From NCBI RefSeq assembly GCF_009727055.1, contig NC_052349.1:32073997-32137996 (forward strand): a stretch of 64,000 bases of DNA. The letters run 5' to 3'. A program made the position numbers and the translations under genes. Shown in pieces: positions 56,797 to 64,000 of the stretch; the stretch's first letter is position 1, and each line of letters begins with the position of its first letter. This DNA is from Benincasa hispida (taxonomy: Eukaryota; Streptophyta; Magnoliopsida; Cucurbitales; Cucurbitaceae). The notes below the pieces were generated by a model. It ran no database searches. It saw nothing but the letters and a program-made list of their open reading frames with translations, and was not told where the DNA came from.

Positions 56797-59086
56797 TATG
56801 CAGTTTGTGCTCTCTAATATGGCCCTCTTCTAAAAATGTAGTGGCTGTCAACAAAAGCACTTTATTATCTTTAGGATCGCAGAAATAACCACCTCTCATT
56901 CCTTTGGGGTAATCTAAAAATTAGGCATAGTTTTGAAAGAGGTTTTTATTTCTTAGGATTAACTTCAAACACGTATGCTGGGTACCCTAAATCCTGAATG
57001 GCATAAACTATTTTTATGACAATTCCTTAATTCCAAAGGTGTTTCAGAAACATTCTTGGATGGAACGCAACCAAAATATAGGTTGCAGTCTATGCTACAT
57101 AACCACAGAACAAATCAGATAAGTGAGTGTAATTCATCATAGACTGAACCAAGTCCAATAAGATTTGATTTCTCCTTTCTGATACATCATTATGTTAAGG
57201 TGTACCAGGTGCTTGGGGTTGGTATATAATTCCATGTTTAATCAAATAGTCCTGGAATATCAAATCTATATACTCTCCCTCGACCAGATTGAAGCGTCTT
57301 TATTGTTTTATCTGATGAATTGTCAATTTCAGTCTTGTACTCCTTAAACTTTTCAAGGGCTTCAGACTTATGTTGCATTAGGTAAACATACTCGTACCTT
57401 GAATAATCATCTGTAAAGATGATGAAATATTCATGAAATATTCAAACTCTCCTCTCGCCTTAACATTCACAAGACTACAGAGGTCCGAATATACAAGTTT
57501 TAAGGGTTCTTTGGCTCTATGACCTCTTTTAGTAAAAGGTCTCTTAGTCATTTTGCCTTCAAGGAATGACTCACATACTAATAAAGAATTTTCTTCTAAC
57601 TCACTTAGAAGTCGGTTATTAACCAATCTTTCAATCATATTGAGATTAATATGACCTAATCTTAGGTGCCAAAGACAAGCGTTTTCTTTAGGAGAAACTT
57701 TTGGTCTTTTATTTTGAGCTACAATAGTTCTGAACATTTCAGTATCAAGGAGGGTCTTAGATGCTAACAGCCTTAGCACATAAAGGTTATCTTCGAGATT
57801 TCTTGAATAAATAAATTCACCATTCTTGTAAATAAACAATTTATTTACGTCAAAAGTTAAAGAATAATTTTGTTCAAGTAAATATTTTACAGAAATCAAG
57901 ATCCTTTTCAAATCAAGACCTATATACACATTGTCTAACAATAAATACGATTTTTGTAAAATTAAACAAAGTCCTTATAGTGCTTTTGCCGAGACGACGT
58001 GTTCAGTTTCAACCCGCATCGTCATCTCCCAGTCTCCAGCTATCGCCAAGAACTAATTCTCTGAAAGAAGAGCAAAAATGATTAGTGGCACCTAAATCAA
58101 TTATCCAAGCCAAATTATCATTCTCCATTAAAAAAAAATATCAATACGAGTAAATGATATTTACCTTGTTTGGCCCTCTTCTTTTCTACCAAATACTTGG
58201 GATAATTCCTCTACCAATGTCTCTCCTGGTTGCAATGAAACAGATTGCCTTTGTAGCCTTGGCTTTCTTGCCATTTTGGACAGCAGCGGGGTTAGTTTTT
58301 CCCTGACCTCCCTTCTTCTTCTTCCACTTTTTGGTGCTAGAAGAAGAAGGTAGAGACTTAATTTCAGAGGACGAACCTCTAAAAAACTTCTTAGAGGATG
58401 AGGCTCCCTTCCCTTTATGTTCCTTGACTTTCATCAATGATTGATATGTCTACAGCTCATTGAGCTAAGTGGTCAAGTTGTAGTCAATTCTGTTCATAGC
58501 ATCATTGCTACAAAACTAGAGGAAACTTTCAGGTAGAGTTCCAAAATGAAGCTACTAACTGGCTTCGTCGATGACAGACCCATTCATCTCCGCCACATTA
58601 AAATAGACCATCACATTCAGAACATTTTTATGAAAAGAGGCCTCTTCTTGCATCCGAGCACTGAAGATGTACTTTAGAGCATCATGGCGGAGTTGTGTGG
58701 ATGGTTTTCCAAACGTTTCCCCTCAGGGAATCCATGATCTCATGGGCAGTGAGCATGAGTTCATGTTTCTTGGCCAAAACTTTAGATAAGCTGGCCAAGA
58801 TATATGTCAGGGCCTTTTCATTCGCCCTGACCTATCACTTATATGCCTTTTGAACATTTCAGAATGCATTGGAAGTTGGGACTTGAGGACACTCCTCAAC
58901 GAGGACGAATCGCAGGTCATCGATTATAAGCACAGTAATCATAGTATTTTTCCATGTTGCGTAGTTATCACCATTAAATTTTTCAGCGAAAAGAAAATTT
59001 AGTGTACCATTAGTTTTAATGAAATTGTTGAAACCATACAATTTATTTATAATAGTTATACATGCATTACCCAATTGAACAACCAA
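56797..59086 (-). pseudogene. Copia-A gag, protease and integrase remnant
   Basis: Reading leftwards: gag start (59086-58859) with LNFLFAEKFNGDNYATWKN and LIIDDLRFVLVEECPQV; a Ser/Lys-rich gag tail; a zinc knuckle CFHCNQERHW in a shifted frame near 58245; protease WIIDLGATNHFCSSF (about 58100, DSG now DLG); pre-integrase ENACLWHLRLGHINLNMIERL; integrase LLVCESFLEGKMTKRPF and LKLVYSDLCSLVNV (first Asp kept), then a damaged core; and the post-core segment GGYFCDPKDNKVLLSTATT up to the cttac junction. Several shifts and stops occur. Confidence 0.87.
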
Positions 59087-59682
59087 TCAATTTAGCAAAA
59101 AATTCAATCTACCCTATGTAACATCTATTTTGCAATGATGATTCAGTGGGGTAGGGTAAATACTAGCATAGGGTGATCAATGACCCTTTCACTAAATTGA
59201 GACAATCTCAACTAATAATAACACTAGAATAACTCTTATTTCCATAATTATTAGTCATCATTGTTTGGTATAGAAATTGTTAACTTACTTAACATTTTTT
59301 TGTAAGTGTAATCCCTCATTTTAGATTCTAGAGTTTAGCTCCAATGACCCAACCATAAGGAAAAATCGATTGGGGAAAAAACTAAAGCAATCCTATCAAT
59401 TTCAAGAGTTTGAGTATAAATTCATGCATAATGCCATCTGTAGGGGGCACACAAGCAAAGTCTCAAGATCGAGCATGAAAGTTTACTGAAAACTAATGAA
59501 GTAGACCATGGGATGTGTTGACACACGTTCCTCTCCCACTTACTATAAACACTCTCGCCAATTACCTTATTGTTGATCTATGCAAATACCACCCGTAAGG
59601 GAACACAAGAAAAGATGCCTCATGGCCAAGCATAGATCTCACATTGTGAACATTTAGGGAGAAACGTAAAAGGGAAAGTGAA
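59087..59682 (-). other. Copia-A leader, gag-proximal part
   Basis: It is non-coding and holds the conserved block at 59493-59550 (minus: GTTTATAGTAAGTGGGAG, then GTGTGTCAACACATCCCATG) and GGGATTACACTTACA near 59305-59320, both shared with Copia-1 and Copia-B. Confidence 0.75.
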
Positions 59683-59687
59683 GTATC

Positions 59688-61707
59688 TATTGGGTTGTAT
59701 GTCCTAAAACTCGTAGTTTGTAAAGTTAAACATATTTTATTATCAATAAAAATGTTATTCAACATTTCTTCAATAAAGTTGTTATTGATTATATAGATTG
59801 CGCTTGTAAAGACTAAATCTAATAAACTAAGATCCAGGGCTAATATATGAAACTTGAACTTTATGTGGAGACATAAAAATGGATCAAGTTTGAGTAAATA
59901 GCCAAAATGGTCTATAGTATACGAATAAGGTTGGATGTCTTATTCTAGTAACAATATCGGATGCAACCCACTTTGTAGTTATTACAATTTGTTGTAAGGT
60001 CTTATAAACGAAGTGATCCTGATTTGTTCATGTATTGACATGAGGAGTGGGGGCGTCCTATGCAATGAGTTTGTGTAAGATCGGACCAAGAAATAAGTCA
60101 ATCTTACTTTATAACATTTTTTACTGTTTAAGACTGACTATTTCACTTAGATGACCTAGGTAACTCGGTTTTAATTTTGAACTAACTATGAATTCCTGTT
60201 TATTCGAGATTATCCTTACATTTGAAGAGGTGAGGGTTGGCTCAACAACACCGACTAAATAAACCTCCCATTTGAAGGGTCAGATCGGGTAAATAGTTGG
60301 GGACATACGATGCAAGATGGAATTCACGCCTACCCGATTTAGGGACAGAAGAAAGGTTGTTCTCTTAAGCGCTGAATCCAAGTCTTGNGATTTAGGGACA
60401 GAAGAAAGGTTGTTCTCTTAAGCGCTGAATCCAAGTCTTGAACAAGGGGCCCCACCCTTTCATTGGCCTAGAGGATCCAATTTAGTGATTGGATCACAAA
60501 CCAATTGTTCATTAGAGGATCAATGAAACTTAAGGAGCAAGACGTAATTTCGGGGGTAAAACAGCATATTGGCCTAGTCGTTATTACGAACAACCTGTGA
60601 AGGGTCGGCTTACTAATTATGGTTAAATCAAGTGGACACAAATATATCTACAGTGAGGAGAGCTATAGTGGTGTGACTTGGTAGTTAATGAATATTGATT
60701 AATTCGGTCTAAAAAGTTTTAGCCAGTTAATCTCAAATCATTAGAGCTCATGATCTATAGGTCCATAAAGTCCCTCTACTAGCTCATAAAACCTAAACAC
60801 CTAGAATTACTAAATTGAGTGAATTTGGAATGATTTCAATTTGAACTGTTCAAATCAAAATTAGGGTTTGAATTTGAATAGTTCAAGTTCAAATTAGGGT
60901 TTATATAATTATATTCGATAGAATTAATTTAACATTTAATTTGTCGAAATTAAACGAAATTGGAGAGCTTATAATATTTAAATATTGTTTTGAATATTAA
61001 TAACATGAATAGGATTCATGTTCAAAATTAAGTATTTGATTAATTTAATATTTGTTATTAAACTATTAGTTAATTAATTAAAATTTGTTTAATTAATTAA
61101 AATCAAATTAATTTTCAATTTTAATTCAATTTGAGAAATTGAATTTTGAAATTCTGAATTTTATTAATTTTCAATTAATTAAGAATTAAATTAAAAAATT
61201 AGAAATTAAAACCTCTTAGTGGAGAAATCCAATTTTGAGGAAGTAAGAGATGGATCTTCTAAATCAAAACATCGAGGCCATTATTTTGCTGCAATTGAAG
61301 TGTCAATGGCAGTCTCCATTAGTGCCTGCATGTAGAAGAATATTAAAAACACTACAATTTCTCAGTTTAGAGAAAATTTTGGCTACTGAAAATTGGTTTC
61401 TGCAGAAACTGTTCTTCCTCTCCAAAAACCCTCTTAACTTTCTCACCAAATTCACTTCAATCTTGAGTTCCACTACTCAAATTCAAGGTTGAGAATAGTA
61501 TAGAAGATCTCTTGGTGGTTCACTGAAGATTTTGAACTGAAATCATGTGAAGAGCAGCTTGGATTTGGAGGAATTCTTCAAAGGTATGTTGTTTTTGAAA
61601 CCCTCTTCTGAAAATTTGATTTTGCATGCTTTTTGAACTCAAATTAAATGTAATTAGAGTGCTTATAGATTTTGATTGCTTTCGTTCCATGTTAATTTAT
61701 CCTATCA
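59688..61707 (+). repeat. Solo LTR of the Copia-2 family in the Copia-A leader
   Basis: A 2020-bp LTR from TATTGGGTTGTATGTCC (TG changed to TA) to TATCCTATCA. It is flanked by gtatc (59683-59687) and gcatc (61708-61712), a 5-bp target duplication with one substitution. No internal domain is present, so it is a product of LTR-LTR recombination. Confidence 0.88.
60336..60440. other. Perfect 52-bp duplication around a single N
   Basis: 60336-60387 equals 60389-60440 with N at 60388; other copies of the LTR have it once. Confidence 0.9.
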
Positions 61708-61712
61708 GCATC

Positions 61713-63336
61713 ATATATCCATTTTTCTTCCATTGAATGTTTTACTTAAAGTTGATTAACTTAGAAAAAGTTTTGGCTAATAATTTGTACTAAGTAGTTG
61801 TTAACTTTGCCTAATGTAACATTTACGTTGGATAGTTTAACAATGTTGATTATTATTTATTAAACACTTTAACAACCTTTAATCATTCATTGTATGCTTG
61901 TAACAAATCTATCTAATTCACCTTCCAGGTCAGTTCCCAGGTAGGGGTCTTTTGTTTCTGTCAGCTTAAATACCCAACTAGACAAAACTGTCCTAAGACA
62001 GAGATCCCTTATAGATACGTTTGTTACAAATTTAATATTTTAATCAAAATCAATTTAATTCTATTAAACTGAATTAAAAGATTAAACATATTTCTAATCA
62101 TATTAGAAATATTGTGAACATAGGTCTAATGGTGTAATCAATTTTAAACTGTTTAAAAAAGATTTAAAATATGTTAGCATGCAACTCTTTATTATAGATT
62201 TTAATTCTAATTTCATTTAACTTATAACCATTATAAAGATTAAATGAAATAATTAAAACCTAATCATGTGTCTAACGACACACTTTAAAAAAATTATAAC
62301 GATTGTAATTTACTCAAGTAGTGTCATGCATCATGCAATCATTTTTTCATTATATTACATACATAGCAATTATATAATAAGGTATTGAAAAATAAACAAC
62401 ATCCATTCATACATCTAAACTATAATTATAATATTTATAGTATAAATGATGCATGAAAATGTCATTTATGAATGCATACATACTTTATAGCATTTATATA
62501 ATATGATGCATGAGCATGCTTAATTAAATCATGCAATCTTATAATATAACATTTATATTAAATGATGCATGAATAAATGTATATCCTATGATGGGATTTT
62601 TCTATATGACATATATATAATAATAAAATCAACCATACATCACATGGATAATTAAAAGCAACAATTTGGACTAGGATTGGCTTCCTAAAATATTTAAAAA
62701 ATTAATATAGCATTTGTATTAATTTAATTAAACAAAAAAACTTCTTATTACAAATAATAATTAAAACTTGAAGAAAAACCGCTATTGGACCGCCTAGAAC
62801 CAACTGTCAGTCTTGATCGGTCCAATTAATGTGCGCCTCACACTTCGAGCATCGTAACCTCCCCGCTAGTATTGCGACATTGGCATTCTTCAATTCGCAT
62901 AGAAGCGCTTACAGTGTCGTGACGCTCCATGCAGTATTACAACGCTGCAATTGGAGCATTACAATTCTGAGGGTTTTGCCTTATAGTGCCAGGCTAGCAT
63001 TGCAACGCTGCCCTGACGCTGTAAAGCAATTTCCTCGCTTTTTTTCGTCTGTTCAACCGAAATTGACCAAATCTGCTTCGTTTTCCACCAAATTAAAGTC
63101 AGAACCTTGATCACGATCGATAAGGACAACAAATACAGAGTCGATAGAATAATTATGTCTAAAATAATGGGCCCTTTACATACCGAATAAAAAATTCAAT
63201 AGAATTCTAAAAGACCAATCCCAAAAACACATTCAACATTCATAATGCAGAATTATAAACCCACCATTACTCTGAACTGATTTCGAAAACTAAAATTGAG
63301 ACTCAAAACCACACTCTGATACCAATTAAAAAGGCA
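61713..63336 (-). other. Copia-A leader, primer-proximal part, and primer-binding site
   Basis: Non-coding. The primer-binding site on the minus strand is AATTGGTATCAGAGT (63313-63327). 61900-62040 shares a block (CAAATCTATCTAATTCACC, then CTTATAGATA) with the Copia-B leader at 51963-52090. 62825-63020 carries repeated GCATTGCAACGCTG-like words. Confidence 0.75.
62825..63020. repeat. GCATTGCAACGCTG-like motif cluster in the Copia-A leader
   Basis: Diverged words GCATCGTAACCTCC, GTATTGCGACATTG, GTGTCGTGACGCTC, GTATTACAACGCTG, GCATTACAATTCTG and GCATTGCAACGCTG recur at 20-40 bp spacing. It occupies the same leader position as the arrays of Copia-1 and Copia-B. Confidence 0.65.
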
Positions 63337-64000
63337 TGTGACCATCCCCAGTGGAAGCGATCTTTATCCCAATTTAATTTTACAGAAGTATACAATTTAC
63401 AAAGGACGAAAACATGGATCTACATTCTAAAACAACATGTGATTTTCACATAATTAAGAGGAAATAAAAGGGTGGAAGAACACTCACTTTTGAAGACCAA
63501 ATTATCTTCACGTATCCTTTCCCAGTGATCAGTACAAACAATTTGAGCTCTTTGAAGAAACTCACAAATGCATCAACAATTCTTCAAGAATTCAGACACC
63601 ACCACGCGGCAACCTTAATATTCTCAAGGCTGAGAACTGACCGAGAGTGTGTGGGCTTCAAAAATTAATTTTTGGAAAAGGGGGAGGAGTAATCTCTTGA
63701 GAGAGAAATTTTCCAGAGTTCTATTTGGAAGAGCTTGTCTGTCTTTCGTACATCTGAGAAGCGAGAAGAAGAAGAAGAAAATCTCAACCCTCTTTCCCAC
63801 AAACGCACGTAAAGGAGAGAAAAGGGGAGAGATTTATTCCCTTATAATTAATTTAATCTAAAACCAATCTTAAATTTTAAATTAATTAATTAATTAATTA
63901 ATTATATATATATACATACACATATATATATATATATATATAAAACCATATGTTATATCTAATATAACACGTAACCTATAATTTTTATCATATATCATAC
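63337..64000 (-). repeat. Copia-A 5' LTR, incomplete at the window edge
   Basis: From TGTGACCATCCCC it aligns with 31994-32540, then runs through a TTAATTAATTAATTAA and TATATATA stretch (63880-63945) to the window end, where it matches the 42092 side. About 1.2 kb of the LTR would lie outside. Confidence 0.85.

Larger units (their letters stand above)
31994..64000 (-). mobile_element. Copia-A: old minus-strand Copia element opened by later insertions
   Basis: Reading leftwards from the right window edge: 5' LTR (64000-63337, incomplete), primer-binding site near 63320, leader (63322-61713 and 59682-59087), gag, protease and integrase (59086-56797), then RT and RNase H (45149-43395), then the 3' LTR (43394-42092 and 32540-31994). 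The gaps are filled by a Tekay element, Copia-2 with an extra LTR copy, and a solo LTR. The two LTR ends (31994-32540 and 63337-63890) align over about 550 bp. The element is dead. Confidence 0.75.

Overview
The window reads as nuclear DNA of a flowering plant, probably a eudicot. It is AT-rich and packed with nested LTR retrotransposons of plant-only lineages (Ty1/copia; Ty3/gypsy Athila, Tat and Tekay/Del). It also holds one intact plant receptor-like protein gene, a plant-mobile-domain gene remnant and a piece of chloroplast DNA. I cannot fix species or family from the sequence alone. I found no CRISPR array, operon or prokaryotic system.

Layout. (1) 1-18336: a nested stack. A Copia reverse-transcriptase remnant (1-288) was hit by a second Copia element (Copia-1, 5' LTR starting at 289, internal domain 12613-18336). 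The LTR of Copia-1 was then hit by an Athila gypsy element (305-10634, flanked by the 5-bp duplication atgtc). The Athila right LTR is inverted relative to its left LTR and contains two Nextera mate-pair junction adapters, so this part of the assembly is suspect. (2) 18337-30046: the most gene-like part. It holds an intact 707-aa LRR receptor-like protein on the minus strand (20094-22217), a truncated LTR just upstream of it in the same orientation, and a decayed plant-mobile-domain gene (23353-25185, minus) interrupted by about 0.9 kb of plastid DNA carrying trnP-UGG, trnW-CCA, a petG fragment and petL. (3) 30047-31993: a Tat-type gypsy remnant with a coding tandem repeat of about 38 residues. 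(4) 31994-64000: apparently one old minus-strand Copia element (Copia-A) that runs past the right window edge and has been opened by later insertions: a Tekay/Del gypsy element in its 3' LTR (32541-42091), a plus-strand Copia (Copia-2) plus an LTR copy in its pol region (45150-56791), a minus-strand Copia fragment (Copia-B, 50979-55262) inside the 3' LTR of Copia-2, and a solo LTR in its 5' leader (59688-61707, duplication gtatc/gcatc).

Function. Only the receptor-like protein looks like a working gene. Every retrotransposon polyprotein carries stops and frameshifts, many of them stops that could come from CAG, CAA or CGA by C-to-T change, as expected for methylated, silenced elements. The retrotransposon parts are related to one another: Copia-1, Copia-A and Copia-B share a conserved block in the untranslated leader upstream of gag, and each carries its own array of a short motif in or near the leader.

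Data quality. Five isolated single-N positions each sit between two perfect direct copies (27-89 bp) of the same sequence, and two copies of the 38-bp Nextera junction are present. The structure near these points should not be taken at face value.
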